A DNA stretch of 64,000 bases from assembly GCF_001270745.1 (NCBI RefSeq), contig NZ_KQ434751.1, positions 381,705 through 445,704 of the forward strand. Reading direction: 5' to 3'. A program made the position numbers and the translations under genes. The notes under the pieces are model-generated. The model was given only the letters and a program-made list of their open reading frames with translations. It searched no databases and was not told where the DNA came from. This DNA comes from Jiangella muralis (GTDB taxonomy: Bacteria > Actinomycetota > Actinomycetes > Jiangellales > Jiangellaceae). Shown piece after piece: positions 1 to 8,575 of the stretch (its first letter is position 1; each line of letters starts with the position of its first letter).

Positions 1-80
1 GAACGGCCCAGCGCGAGCGCCAGCCCGGCGCCGAACAGCGGCAGCACGACGGGCAGCGGAACCAGTGCGGAGGCGTCCAT
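1..80 (-). CDS. mrpD: MrpD/MnhD cation/proton antiporter subunit, N-terminal fragment
   Basis: Only the first 26 or so codons are inside the window; the gene runs off the left edge. The reading starts MDASALVPLPVVLPLFGAG, a hydrophobic opening segment like that of NuoN/MrpD-type proton-conducting subunits. Its ATG overlaps the stop codon of mrpC by 1 nt (TGATG), so it is the next gene of the Mrp operon and probably translationally coupled. The identity rests mostly on position after mrpC, which is the usual order in mrp/mnh operons. Confidence 0.75.
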   Translation of the reverse strand, partial: MDASALVPLPVVLPLFGAGLALALGR

Positions 81-556
81 CAGCGCTCCCCCTCCGGTCC
101 GACGCCGGCCGGCTCGCCCTCGGCGGACGGGTCATCGGCGCCTTCCTCGTCCATCGTGCCGCCGGCGCTGTCGTCGTAACTGGACGACACCTCGTCACGA
201 TCGGCGCGGCGGCGGATCGAGGCGTCCTCGACGTCGTCCTGGACCTCGTCGTTGCCGTTGAGCTGCCAGGCCCGGTAGGCCATGGCCAGCAGGAACGCCG
301 TCACCCCGAGGGTGATGACGATGGCGGTGAGCACCAGCGCCTGAGGCAACGGGTCGCTCATGTCGTCGACGTCGTTGAGGCCGACGATCGGGGCTCGCCC
401 GGCCGGCCCGGACGCCACCAGGAACAGCGTGTTGACGCCGTTGCCGATGAGGATGACGCCGACCAGCACGCGGGTCAGGCTGCGCTCGAGCAGCAGGTAC
501 ACGCCGGCGGCGAACAGCACGCCGACCACGACGATCAGGACCAGGTTCGGGCTCAT
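80..556 (-). CDS. mrpC: MrpC/MnhC subunit of Na+/H+ antiporter
   Basis: A 158-residue NuoK-like subunit of the multi-subunit Mrp antiporter, which exchanges Na+ (or K+) for H+ across the cytoplasmic membrane. Three hydrophobic segments lie at about residues 3-23, 28-50 and 70-95, and the GNGVNTLFLV stretch is typical of MnhC/NuoK. After the third helix there is an unusually long acidic, hydrophilic tail of about 55 residues rich in Asp, Glu and Ser, which the core family does not need. The start overlaps the end of mrpA by 4 nt and the stop overlaps mrpD by 1 nt, so all three are one operon. Confidence 0.9.
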   Translation of the reverse strand: MSPNLVLIVVVGVLFAAGVYLLLERSLTRVLVGVILIGNGVNTLFLVASGPAGRAPIVGLNDVDDMSDPLPQALVLTAIVITLGVTAFLLAMAYRAWQLNGNDEVQDDVEDASIRRRADRDEVSSSYDDSAGGTMDEEGADDPSAEGEPAGVGPEGER

Positions 557-3465
557 CGCACCCCCTCCGCGGACTCGATGGACTCGCCGGCGTCGGCGTC
601 GTCGCCGGCCTGCTTGTCGATGCCGCCGCCGAGGCTGCGCAGTACGTCGAGCATCAGCCCGACGACGACGAGGTAGACGCCGATGTCGAAGAACAGCGAC
701 GTCACGAAGTGCACCTCACCCACCAGCGGCAGCGAGAAGTCGACGATGGCGCTCTGCAGCACGTCGCCGCCGAAGGCCAGCGGCACCAGCCCGCTGCCGG
801 TGGCGATGAACAGCCCGATGCCCAGCACCAGGCCGGCGTCGACCGGCGCGGCCTCGTTCAGCTCGTGCCGGCCGCCGGCGAGGTAGCGCACCATCAGCGC
901 CAGCCCGGCCACCAGGCCGCCGGCGAACCCGCCGCCGGGCGAGTTGTGCCCGACGAACAGCAGGTAGATGGAGAACACGATGACGACGTGGAAGGCCAGC
1001 CGGGTGACCACCTCGAACAGGATCGAGCGGCCCTCGGGCGCCACGGTGCGCCCGGCCCGCAGCCACAGGTTGCGGTGCGGACGGCGATCGGTCGGGGGCG
1101 TCGGCGCGCTGGCGATCGCGTCGTCGGGGCGCCACCGCCCGGTGCGGCCGGTGATGAGGAAGATCAGGCTGGCCACACCGGTCGCGGCGACGACAAGGAC
1201 GGAGATCTCGCCCATCGTGTCCCACGCCCGGATGTCGACCAGCGTGACGTTGACGATGTTGTAGCCGCCGCCGTACGACACGGCCGGCTCGGCGAACCCC
1301 TCGGACACCGGCTCGGCCGTCCGCGCGCCGGACGCGGCCAGCGCCAGCCCGGCCATCACCACGCCGACGGCGACGCCGAGCCCGACCCGCCACCAGCGCG
1401 ACTTCGTCAGCGGCCGGTCGGAGAAGTACGGCGGCAGCCGGCGCAGCACCAGCACGAAGATCACCAGCGTGACGGTCTCGACCAGCACCTGGGTGAGCGC
1501 GAGGTCGGGCGCGCCGTGCAGGATGAACAGCATCGCCATGCCATAGCCGGTGCCGCCGGCCAGCAGCACCGCCTTCAGCCGGCGCCGCGACCGCGCGGCG
1601 ATGATCGCCGACGTGATCATGATCGCGCCCACGACGGCCTGCCCGACGCTGTCCCACGCCCGCACGCCGGGGACGTCCGCCCACAGCTGCTGCGCCATCA
1701 GCACGCCGCCCGGCACCACGACCACCACCAGGAAGATGACGGCGAGGTAGCTGGGCAGCGAACCGCGCTGGGTGGCGCCGGTGACCTCGACGGCGAGCCG
1801 GTCGACGCCGCGCATGATCGTCCGGTACGACGCCTCGGCGTCGGTGCGCGGCGCCAGCGCCGCCTCGACCCGGTCGACCCGGTCGCGCCAGCGGAACAAC
1901 AGGATGCCCACCAGCACCGACGCGATCGACAGCAGCAGCGCGGCGTTGACGCCGTGCCACAGCGCCAGTTCCGGCTCGTGCGCGCCCTCCGGGAACAGCG
2001 CGGCGTACGGCTCCAGCAGCTCGGTCTCGGCCGGGCCGAAGAAGCCCAGCGCCAGCCCGCCGAACGCGAGGACGACCGGCGCGGCGGAGAACGCCGCGGT
2101 CGGGAACCGGCAGGCGGACGACTCGATCGGCGCGACGCCCGGCTTCACGGCGAACGCACCCCAGACGAACCTGATGCTGTAGGCCGCGGTCAGTGCCGAG
2201 CCGACGGCCAGCCCGGCGACCAGCGCCCAGCCGGCGAACGTCCCGATGCCGGTGCCGTCGCCGGTCTCGGCGATGTCGAGGGCGGCGGCGTACGCGGTCT
2301 CCTTCGCGACGAACCCGGCCAGCGGCGGGATGGCCGCCATCGACGCGGCCGCCAGGATCGACGTCACCAGGAGCAGCGGCAGCCGGCGGCCCAGCCCGGA
2401 CAGCTCGCGCAGGTCACGGGTGCCGGTGGCGCGGTCGACCAGGCCGACGACCAGGAACAGGGTCGCCTTGAACAGCGCGTGCGCCACCAGCATCGCGACG
2501 CCGCCCATCGCCGCCGACCGGGTTCCGGCGCCGACCAGCACGATCAGGAAGCCGAGCTGGCTCACCGTCCCGTACGCCAGCAGCAGCTTGAGGTCGGTCT
2601 GCCGCAGCGCCCGCAACCCGCCCAGCAGCATCGTCAGCACGCCCAGGGTCAGCAGCAGCGGCCGCCACGGCATCAGCCCGGCGAACGCCGGCGCGAACAG
2701 CGCGACCAGGTACACGCCGGCCTTCACCATCGCGGCCGCGTGCAGGTAGGCGCTGACGGGGGTGGGTGCGGCCATGGCGCCGGGCAGCCAGAAGTGGAAC
2801 GGGATCAGCGCCGACTTCGACACCGCCCCGATCAGCACCAGCACGACGGCGACGGTGACGGCGTCGCCGCCGGGCGGGTTCGCCAGCACCTCCGAGATCT
2901 GGTAACTCCCGGCCGCCTGCCCGATGACGATGACGCCGACCAGCATCGCCAGCCCGCCGAACGTCGTCACCATGAGCGCCTGCATGGCCGCGCGCCGGTT
3001 CGCCTTACGCTCCGGGTTGTGCCCGATGAGCAGGTACGACAGGACCGTCGTCAGCTCCCAGAACACGTACAGCACCAGCAGGTCATCGGCCAGCACCAGG
3101 CCGAGCATGGCCGCCGCGAACGCCGTCAGCAGCCCCGCGAACCGCGGCAGGCCGGCGTCGTCACGGCGGAAGTAGGACGCGCAGTACGCCAGCACCAGCG
3201 CACCCACGCCGGTGACCAGCAGCGTCATCACCCAGGTGAGGGTGGTGAGCCGGAACGACAGCTCCAGCCCCAGCGACTCGACCCAGCGCACCCGCTGCTC
3301 GACGGCGCCGCCGTGCCGGACCTCGCCGGTCATCGCGACGGCCCAGACGAACCCGGCGGCGGGTACGGCGGCCAGCACCAGCAGCGCCTTGCGGCGCAGC
3401 CAGGCCACCAGGGCAGGCGCCAGCGCCGCGGCGACGAAATGCGCGGCGATCAGGGCCAGCATCAT
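553..3465 (-). CDS. mrpA: Mrp antiporter subunit A fused to subunit B (MrpAB)
   Basis: 970 residues, the large subunit of the Mrp/Mnh Na+/H+ antiporter. The first half is the NuoL-like proton channel: FWELTT with Glu137, the Lys-containing helix around residue 217 followed by IPFHFWLP, and PTPVSAYLHAAAMVKAG ending at residue 250. Around residues 620-690 comes the MbhD-like helix pair, and residues 810-950 form an MnhB domain (SPGGGFAGGLVAG). Fusion of A with B is common in actinobacteria. Two adjacent ATGs open the gene after a GAGAG ribosome site; the upstream one is used here. A hairpin lies between it and the preceding gene. Confidence 0.93.
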   Translation of the reverse strand: MMLALIAAHFVAAALAPALVAWLRRKALLVLAAVPAAGFVWAVAMTGEVRHGGAVEQRVRWVESLGLELSFRLTTLTWVMTLLVTGVGALVLAYCASYFRRDDAGLPRFAGLLTAFAAAMLGLVLADDLLVLYVFWELTTVLSYLLIGHNPERKANRRAAMQALMVTTFGGLAMLVGVIVIGQAAGSYQISEVLANPPGGDAVTVAVVLVLIGAVSKSALIPFHFWLPGAMAAPTPVSAYLHAAAMVKAGVYLVALFAPAFAGLMPWRPLLLTLGVLTMLLGGLRALRQTDLKLLLAYGTVSQLGFLIVLVGAGTRSAAMGGVAMLVAHALFKATLFLVVGLVDRATGTRDLRELSGLGRRLPLLLVTSILAAASMAAIPPLAGFVAKETAYAAALDIAETGDGTGIGTFAGWALVAGLAVGSALTAAYSIRFVWGAFAVKPGVAPIESSACRFPTAAFSAAPVVLAFGGLALGFFGPAETELLEPYAALFPEGAHEPELALWHGVNAALLLSIASVLVGILLFRWRDRVDRVEAALAPRTDAEASYRTIMRGVDRLAVEVTGATQRGSLPSYLAVIFLVVVVVPGGVLMAQQLWADVPGVRAWDSVGQAVVGAIMITSAIIAARSRRRLKAVLLAGGTGYGMAMLFILHGAPDLALTQVLVETVTLVIFVLVLRRLPPYFSDRPLTKSRWWRVGLGVAVGVVMAGLALAASGARTAEPVSEGFAEPAVSYGGGYNIVNVTLVDIRAWDTMGEISVLVVAATGVASLIFLITGRTGRWRPDDAIASAPTPPTDRRPHRNLWLRAGRTVAPEGRSILFEVVTRLAFHVVIVFSIYLLFVGHNSPGGGFAGGLVAGLALMVRYLAGGRHELNEAAPVDAGLVLGIGLFIATGSGLVPLAFGGDVLQSAIVDFSLPLVGEVHFVTSLFFDIGVYLVVVGLMLDVLRSLGGGIDKQAGDDADAGESIESAEGVR

Positions 3466-3504
3466 GAGCGGCTCTCACGGTCGGACACGGGAAACCCTTC
3501 GATG

Positions 3505-3533
3505 GTGCCGCCTGCGGAGCGTCGCAGGGGCAC
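3505..3533 (-). terminator. Hairpin between small membrane-protein gene and mrpA
   Basis: GTGCC-GC-CTGCG pairs with CGCAG-G-GGCAC around a 6-nt loop in the 87-nt gap. It lies just downstream of the membrane-protein gene on the same strand and could end that transcript. There is no U-tract, as is usual in high-GC actinobacteria. Confidence 0.45.
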
Positions 3534-3552
3534 ATTCGCACGGACGGGACGG

Positions 3553-3957
3553 TCAGGCGGCGACGGGTTCGGGAGGGGCGCGGCCGTCTGCCGTGCCGGC
3601 GGGGGCCGGCGCGGCGGGCCGCGCGGTGGTGTCGCGGACCGTGTCCGCCGTGGTGGGCGCCTGGCCGGCGGGTGCGTCGTCGAGGACGACGACGGCGGAG
3701 TCGGGGCCGGCGTGGTCGCCGGTGGGTGCGTGGCCGTCGTCGACGGTCTGCCGGGTGGCGTCGTCGAGCAACTGCTGATCGCCGTCGATGCGCGGCAGCG
3801 AGTTGGGGGTGATCTCGGCGGCCGGGTGGATGGCCGGGCCGATGCCGCGGACGGTGTCGGTGCCCGCGCTGACCATGGCCGCCGCCAGCACGACGAGACC
3901 GGCGGCGAGGAGGGCGGCGACGACATCCCGGAGCACGGTTCGGGAGGCGGTGACCAT
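3553..3957 (-). CDS. Hypothetical single-pass membrane or secreted protein
   Basis: 134 residues from the ATG at 3957, chosen because GGGGGAGG stands 7-8 nt upstream; a longer frame to 4035 has no ribosome site and poor composition. One hydrophobic helix spans about residues 12-31 after a short basic start, followed by an extracytoplasmic stretch that soon becomes low-complexity, rich in Ala, Pro, Thr and Asp. I recognise no domain. It sits alone between the topoisomerase gene and the Mrp operon, with hairpins on both sides. It could be a poorly conserved anchored protein; the function is unknown. Confidence 0.6.
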   Translation of the reverse strand: MVTASRTVLRDVVAALLAAGLVVLAAAMVSAGTDTVRGIGPAIHPAAEITPNSLPRIDGDQQLLDDATRQTVDDGHAPTGDHAGPDSAVVVLDDAPAGQAPTTADTVRDTTARPAAPAPAGTADGRAPPEPVAA

Positions 3958-4000
3958 GTGTCCCACCTCCCCCTGGCTGCTCGTTCGTGCCCACCTTACC

Positions 4001-4024
4001 GGTGCGGAGGCCCGCCTCCGGACC
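4001..4024 (-). terminator. Hairpin after topoisomerase B-subunit gene
   Basis: An 11-nt arm (GGTGCGGAGGC) pairs with its complement across a 2-nt CC loop with one mismatch. It lies about 80 nt past the stop codon of the topoisomerase gene, on the same strand, just before the ribosome site of the next gene. It could be a terminator or a 5' leader hairpin of that gene. Confidence 0.4.
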
Positions 4025-4102
4025 GCGCGAAGCACTGGATGCGCCCGTCACCAGGGCGGCTGGACACTATTCCGATCAGAAGGGTGAGGAATCTCCCAGC
4101 GG

Positions 4103-6202
4103 TCAGGCGTCGATGCGGGCGCGGTCGAGCTCGGCGGCGCCGGCGATGATGAACTCCTTGCGCGGCGCGACGTCGTTGCCCATCAGCAACTCGAACACCC
4201 GCTCGGACTGCTCGGCGTCCTTGGCGTTGATGCGCCGCAGCCGGCGGTGCCGGGGGTCCATCGTCGTCTCGGCCAGCTGCTCGGGGTCCATCTCGCCGAG
4301 ACCCTTGTAGCGCTGCGGGGTCTCCTTGACCCGGACGCCCTTGCGGGCGAGCTCGCGCAGGGTGCGGTCGAGGTCGGCGTCGGTGTACGTGTAGACGTAC
4401 TTCTCCTGGCCCTTCTTCGGGTTGGACAGCTCGATGCGGTGCAGCGGCGGCATGGCGGCGAACAGCCGGCCGGCCTCGACGAACGGGCGCATGTACCGGT
4501 AGAAGAGCGTGATGAGCAGGGTGCGGATGTGCGCGCCGTCGACGTCGGCGTCGGTCATCAGGATGACCCGGCCGTAGCGGGACTGGTCGAGGTCGAACGA
4601 GCGGCCACTGCCGGCGCCGAGCACCTGGATGATGGCGGCGCACTCGGCGTTCTTCAGCATGTCGGCGACGGACGCCTTCTGCACGTTGAGGATCTTGCCG
4701 CGGATGGGCAGCAGCGCCTGGTACTCGGCGTCGCGGGCCGACCGGCCGGTGCCCAGCGCGGAGTCGCCCTCGACGATGAACAGCTCGGACCGCTCCAGGC
4801 TGTTGGACCGGCAGTCGACCAGCTTCGTCGGCAGCGAGCTGGTCTCGAGTGCGTTCTTGCGACGGACCGTCTCCTTGTGCAGCCGGGCCGCCACCCGGGC
4901 CTTCGCCGCCGCGACGACCTTCTCCAGCAGCGCCGCGGCCTGCGCCTTGTCGCCACGCTTGGTGGACGTCAGCAGGGCCTTCAGCTCGCGCTCGACGACG
5001 GTGGAGACGATGGAGCGCACCGCCGCGGTGCCGAGCACCTCCTTGGTCTGGCCCTCGAACTGCGGTTCGTCGAGGCGGACGGTGACCACCGAGGTGAGCC
5101 CCTCGAGGACGTCGTCCTTGTCGATCTTGTCGTTGCCGGCCTTGAGCCGGCGCGCGTTGACCTTGATCTGGTCGCGCAGCGCCTTCAGCAGGCCCTGCTC
5201 GAAACCGGTGACGTGGGAGCCGCCCTTCGGCGTGGCCACGACGTTGACGAACGAACGGCCGACGGTGTCGTAGCCGGTGTCCCAGCGCAGCGCGACGTCG
5301 ACCTCGCAGACCCGCTCGGTGTCCTTGCTGACCAGCTGGCCGTCGTCGTCGAGGACGGGGACGGTCTCGCGGAAGGTCTGCTCGCCGGTGAGCCGGAGCA
5401 CGTCGGTGACCGCCGCGCCCGGGCTGAGGAACTCGACGAACTCGCTGATGCCGCCGTCGTGCCGGAACGTCTCCTCGACGACGTCGTCGGCCCGCTCGTC
5501 GCGGACCACCAGCTGCAGCCCCGGCACCAGGTACGACGTCTGGCGGGCGCGGGAGATGAGGTCGTCCCACGAGTAGGTGGCGTCGGCCAGGAAGATCTGG
5601 CGGTCGGCGTAGAAGCGGACCCGGGTGCCGGTGACCCGCTTGGCGACCCGGCCGGTGATGCGCAGCTCGGAGTGGTCGGTGAACGGCGCGAACGACCCCT
5701 TGGGGCCGTCGCCGTCCCACACCCCGGGCTCGCCGCGCCGGAACGACATGGCGTGCGTGCGGCCGCTGCGGTCGACCTCGACGTCGACCCGCACCGACAG
5801 GGCGTTCACGACGCTGGCGCCGACGCCGTGCAGGCCGCCGGTGGCCGCGTAGGAGCCGCCGCCGAACTTCCCGCCGGCGTGCAGCTTGGTGTAGACGACC
5901 TCGACGCCGGACAGGCCCGACTTCGCATGGGTGTCGACCGGGATGCCGCGGCCGTTGTCGCTGACCGAGGCCGAGCCGTCGGCGTGCAGGACGACCTCGA
6001 CGCGGTCGCAGAACCCGCCGAGCGCTTCGTCGACGGCGTTGTCGATGATCTCCCAGAGGCAGTGCATGAGGCCGCGGGAGTCGGTCGAGCCGATGTACAT
6101 GCCGGGCCGCTTGCGCACGGCCTCCAGCCCTTCGAGCACCGAGAGGTGGCGGGCGGTGTAGTCGCCACCTGCGGTCGGGGCCTCGGCGCGCTGGACGGTC
6201 AC
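4103..6202 (-). CDS. parE: Type IIA DNA topoisomerase subunit B (ParE/GyrB-like)
   Basis: 699 residues. The GHKL ATPase part carries RKRPGMYIGS, EIIDNAVDEAL with the catalytic Glu, SDNGRGIPV and GGLHGVGASVVNAL; the TOPRIM part carries VEGDSALG and the metal-binding DADVDGAHI; the C-terminus has YKGLGEMDPEQL. This subunit provides ATP-driven strand passage with a partner A subunit that is not in the window. The GTG at 6202 was chosen because AAGGAGGA lies 8 nt upstream; an ATG further up lacks a ribosome site. Actinobacteria usually keep gyrB near dnaA, so this separate copy is probably the topoisomerase IV-type paralogue; that split is inferred from location, not from the sequence. Confidence 0.85.
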   Translation of the reverse strand: MTVQRAEAPTAGGDYTARHLSVLEGLEAVRKRPGMYIGSTDSRGLMHCLWEIIDNAVDEALGGFCDRVEVVLHADGSASVSDNGRGIPVDTHAKSGLSGVEVVYTKLHAGGKFGGGSYAATGGLHGVGASVVNALSVRVDVEVDRSGRTHAMSFRRGEPGVWDGDGPKGSFAPFTDHSELRITGRVAKRVTGTRVRFYADRQIFLADATYSWDDLISRARQTSYLVPGLQLVVRDERADDVVEETFRHDGGISEFVEFLSPGAAVTDVLRLTGEQTFRETVPVLDDDGQLVSKDTERVCEVDVALRWDTGYDTVGRSFVNVVATPKGGSHVTGFEQGLLKALRDQIKVNARRLKAGNDKIDKDDVLEGLTSVVTVRLDEPQFEGQTKEVLGTAAVRSIVSTVVERELKALLTSTKRGDKAQAAALLEKVVAAAKARVAARLHKETVRRKNALETSSLPTKLVDCRSNSLERSELFIVEGDSALGTGRSARDAEYQALLPIRGKILNVQKASVADMLKNAECAAIIQVLGAGSGRSFDLDQSRYGRVILMTDADVDGAHIRTLLITLFYRYMRPFVEAGRLFAAMPPLHRIELSNPKKGQEKYVYTYTDADLDRTLRELARKGVRVKETPQRYKGLGEMDPEQLAETTMDPRHRRLRRINAKDAEQSERVFELLMGNDVAPRKEFIIAGAAELDRARIDA

Positions 6203-6468
6203 GTGTCGGTTCCTCCTTGCGGTGAGCACATGCGCTGCCAGCGTATGCCCTGCCACCGACGGAACCCGCGCAGGCGCGCTGGCGGGACCTCGTCCGAACG
6301 TGTTGACGACTCGATCAGGTGACCAGTGTCACAGCCGCGTCGATTACGCGCAGAGCGAACCATCGACCGCTCGAGATGCGGGAACGTCTGGGGGTGGTTA
6401 CATGTTGGTACGGATGCACGACACCACCGGTTCCATTCGGTGGACCAACGATCAGGAAGGCAGGCGAC
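6203..6468. promoter_or_regulatory. Divergent promoter region of topoisomerase and DUF7455 genes
   Basis: 266 nt between two divergent starts, with no convincing ORF. It must hold both promoters but I cannot place -35/-10 pairs with confidence. At 6313-6323 it contains GATCAGGTGAC, the same 11-bp motif that occurs five times between pyrD and pyrF at 56493-56652. Confidence 0.5.
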
Positions 6469-6687
6469 GTGACTACTACGGCTCTCGCTACCAGCCCTCT
6501 CAAGGCCACTGACCGCTGCGACAGCTGCGGCGCCCAGGCGTACATCCGCGTCGTCCTCAAGGAGGGTGACCTCCTCTTCTGCGGTCACCACGGCCGCCGG
6601 CACGAGGCGAAGCTCCGCCCCGTCGCGCTCGAATGGCACGACGAGACCGACCGCCTCACGCCGCAGCCCACCCCCGTCACCGACTGA
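6469..6687 (+). CDS. DUF7455 small zinc-ribbon-like protein
   Basis: 72 residues from the GTG at 6469, which follows AGGAAGG at good spacing; the frame stays open further upstream but that part is not protein-like. The core reads TDRCDSCGAQAYIRVVL, then LLFCGHHGRRHE, giving a CxxC plus C/H set that could bind one zinc ion. Small proteins of this kind are widespread in actinobacteria, and their role is not established. The C-terminal tail is short and Pro/Thr rich. It is monocistronic, with the AHSA1 gene ending against it from the other strand. Confidence 0.85.
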   Translation: MTTTALATSPLKATDRCDSCGAQAYIRVVLKEGDLLFCGHHGRRHEAKLRPVALEWHDETDRLTPQPTPVTD

Positions 6688-6692
6688 CTTTC

Positions 6693-7124
6693 TCACTTTG
6701 CAGGCCCGGCGGCCGCCTCGTTCGCGAGGCGGCCGAGCATTATCCGCCAGCCGTCGGTGGTCTCGCCGCGCAGCGTCGCCGGCAGACCATCGTGGCGGAG
6801 GTCCACGATGGTGCCGGTCCCGTCCGGCCGGAGCCTGATCTCCACCCGCGAGCCGCCGGGCGCGACGTCGGGCACGCCGGGCGCCGGCTCCCAGCCGAAC
6901 GTGAACACCAGCCGCTCGTACGGCGCCAGCTCCACGAACTCGCCGCGCATCACCGGGTCCGGCCCGCCGTCCATCGCGACGCGCAGCAGGCCGCCGGGGC
7001 GTGGATCCGCCTCGGCGCTGCCCCACCAGCGCTGGAGAAGTTCCGAGTCGGTGAAGAAGGCCCAGACCCGCTCCGGCGGCGCGTCGATGCGGATGCTCTG
7101 CTCGATCACTCGTTCTCCACTCAT
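6693..7124 (-). CDS. SRPBCC (AHSA1-like) domain protein
   Basis: 143 residues of the START/Bet v1-like SRPBCC fold, activator-of-Hsp90-ATPase type: an opening IEQSIRIDAPPERVWAFFTD, a middle GGLLRVAMDG, and a closing helix after DGWRIMLGRLAN. These proteins have a hydrophobic pocket; their ligands are mostly unknown. The ATG overlaps the arsR stop by 4 nt, so it is translated with that regulator. ArsR plus AHSA1 is a very common bacterial pairing. The pair is probably autoregulated from the operator at 7458-7489. Confidence 0.88.
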   Translation of the reverse strand: MSGERVIEQSIRIDAPPERVWAFFTDSELLQRWWGSAEADPRPGGLLRVAMDGGPDPVMRGEFVELAPYERLVFTFGWEPAPGVPDVAPGGSRVEIRLRPDGTGTIVDLRHDGLPATLRGETTDGWRIMLGRLANEAAAGPAK

Positions 7125-7444
7125 CGTCGGGGACTGGCGTCAGCCTCGCGGTCGGCTTCGACCACACCCTTGAGCCGGCGCAGCTGCGCCGACCACATGC
7201 GTTCGATGAACCCCGCCGCGTCGTCCAGGCCCTCGGGACGCAGCGCGTAGAGCCGGCGGTTGCCGTCGCGGCGCACGTCCACCAGACCGGCGTCGGCGAG
7301 CACCCGCAGATGCTGCGACACCGCCGGCCGGCTCATCGCCGGGAACCGCGTCGCGATGTCGCCGGCGCTGCGCTCGCCGTCGCGGACCAACTCCATGATC
7401 GCCCGCCGGGTGGGGTCGGCGACCGCCCGCAGTGCGTCGTCCAC
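7121..7444 (-). CDS. ArsR-family winged-helix repressor
   Basis: 107 residues. The winged helix-turn-helix is plain: LRAVADPTRRAIMELVRDGERSAGDIATRF, then SRPAVSQHLRVLADAGLVDVRRDGNRRLYALRPE. No cysteine metal site (ELCVCDL type) is present, so it belongs with the non-metal, AHSA1-linked ArsR members rather than arsenic or cadmium sensors. Start is GTG at 7444 with GGGGAGGGG upstream. Its gene begins 14 nt from a perfect 13-bp inverted repeat, which it most likely binds, controlling itself, the AHSA1 gene and the divergent gene at 7504. Confidence 0.88.
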   Translation of the reverse strand: MDDALRAVADPTRRAIMELVRDGERSAGDIATRFPAMSRPAVSQHLRVLADAGLVDVRRDGNRRLYALRPEGLDDAAGFIERMWSAQLRRLKGVVEADREADASPRR

Positions 7445-7457
7445 GTCCCCTCCCCGT

Positions 7458-7489
7458 TAGGCTGTGTAAGAAGTTGCTTACACAGCCTA
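7458..7489. promoter_or_regulatory. Inverted-repeat operator between arsR and the 7504 gene
   Basis: TAGGCTGTGTAAG at 7458-7470 and its exact complement CTTACACAGCCTA at 7477-7489, separated by 6 nt. It lies midway in the 59-nt gap between two divergent start codons, 14 nt from each. Position and perfect symmetry make it the probable ArsR site, overlapping both promoters. Confidence 0.75.
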
Positions 7490-7503
7490 GCTTGGGAGAG
7501 ACC

Positions 7504-7920
7504 ATGAAGGAACTGGACGCGCTGGTCGGCGCCTGGCGGTCGAGCGGCGAGACCGTCGGCGACCCCGTGCTGCGGATCGAGGGCAGCGACGTGTACGAGT
7601 GGCTGCCCGGCGGGCACTTCCTGCTGCACCACGTCGACGTCACCCTCGACGGGCGGCGGTACCAGGCGCTGGAGGTGTTCGAGGGCGACGTCGCGCGCTC
7701 CTACGACAGCGACGGCGCCACCGGCACGATGACCGTCGGGCTGGAGTCGCCCGGGGTGGTGCTGCTGGCCGGGCCCGACACGCGGGCGCGGCTCGTCGTC
7801 GGCGCGGACCGGATGGACGCGCGCTGGGAGCGCCTGGACGACGGTCAGTGGCGGCACTGGATGGACATGCGGTTCACGCGGGACTCTTCGCCGCGCTCCC
7901 CCGCAGCAGCCACGCCATGA
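7504..7920 (+). CDS. DUF1579-like hypothetical protein
   Basis: 138 residues from the ATG at 7504 (GGGAGAG upstream). The opening MKELDALVGAWRSSGETVG and the alternating strands that follow (VYEWLPGGHFLLHHVDV, RWERLDDGQWRHWMDM) look like the lipocalin-like DUF1579 group, whose function is unknown. It is divergent from arsR and shares its operator, so it is probably the third gene controlled by that repressor. The last dozen residues (SPRSPAAATP) look like read-through into antisense of the rhomboid gene, with which it overlaps by 47 nt. Confidence 0.75.
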   Translation: MKELDALVGAWRSSGETVGDPVLRIEGSDVYEWLPGGHFLLHHVDVTLDGRRYQALEVFEGDVARSYDSDGATGTMTVGLESPGVVLLAGPDTRARLVVGADRMDARWERLDDGQWRHWMDMRFTRDSSPRSPAAATP

Positions 7921-8470
7921 GGACGCCGGCCAGGGCGCCGAACAGGTGGCCCTGCCACGAGATGCCGGGCTGGCCGGGCAGCACGCCGACCACGATGCCG
8001 CCGTACATCAGCACCACGATGACCGCGACGACCACGGCAAGCGCCCGGCGACTAAACACGCCCCACGCCACCAGGAACGCGGCGTAGCCGTAGACCAGCC
8101 CGCTGGCGCCGATGTGCACGCTGTTCGGCGACGCCGCCAGCCAGGTGGCGAACCCGCCGACCAGTGCGACGCCGATCGTCACCGGCCAGAACCGGCCCGT
8201 CGTCATGGCGATGAGGCAGCCCAGCACCAGGAACGCGCCGGTGTTGGCGATCAGGTGGCCGAACCCGCCGTGCAGGAACGGCGCCGTGACGATGCCGACC
8301 AGACCCTCGGCGTCGTGCGGGCGGATGCCGTACTGGTCGAGGTCGACGCCCGGCAGCGAGTCGACGATCTCCTCGGCCCACATGAGCAGCACGAGGACGA
8401 AGACCGGCAGGGTGGCCGCGAGGGCCGGCGGCACGGATCGACGCGGCGTCAGCTGGCCCGAGGACGACAT
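7874..8470 (-). CDS. Rhomboid-family intramembrane serine protease
   Basis: 198 residues from the ATG at 8470. The catalytic pair is visible: Ser123 in GASG followed by LVYGY, and His175 in GHLFGALAG; the upstream HLIANTGAF (His72, Asn75) supplies the oxyanion-side residues. About six transmembrane helices fit, the core rhomboid arrangement without an extra domain. These enzymes cut transmembrane substrates; the substrate here is unknown. The 3' end overlaps the convergent DUF1579-like gene. The frame stays open upstream of 8470 but runs into remnant sequence, so the shorter start is preferred. Confidence 0.88.
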   Translation of the reverse strand: MSSSGQLTPRRSVPPALAATLPVFVLVLLMWAEEIVDSLPGVDLDQYGIRPHDAEGLVGIVTAPFLHGGFGHLIANTGAFLVLGCLIAMTTGRFWPVTIGVALVGGFATWLAASPNSVHIGASGLVYGYAAFLVAWGVFSRRALAVVVAVIVVLMYGGIVVGVLPGQPGISWQGHLFGALAGVLMAWLLRGSAAKSPA

Positions 8471-8492
8471 GCCGCCAAGTGTATGCGGGGGT

Positions 8493-8575
8493 CTAGAACG
8501 GCAGGGCGGCTCGCACCCGCGCGGCCGCGCCGTGCCCGTCGTGCCAGGTGCAACCGAGGCCGACTGCGGCGACCC
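8493..8575 (-). pseudogene. C-terminal remnant of a second arginase-family gene
   Basis: Read on the minus strand this encodes RVAAVGLGCTWHDGHG and on to ARVRAALPF and a stop, matching the last 26 residues of the intact arginase-family gene at 8838-9575 with one amino-acid change. Several differences at DNA level are synonymous, so it is not a fresh copy but the tail of a diverged paralogue. Nothing upstream continues the enzyme. Confidence 0.7.

Noticed and set aside
709-4149. Very long plus-strand ORF opposite the mrp genes
   Set aside because: It is an antisense frame kept open by high GC; His/Gln/Arg/Asp-rich composition and no domain, while the minus strand encodes clear Mrp proteins.
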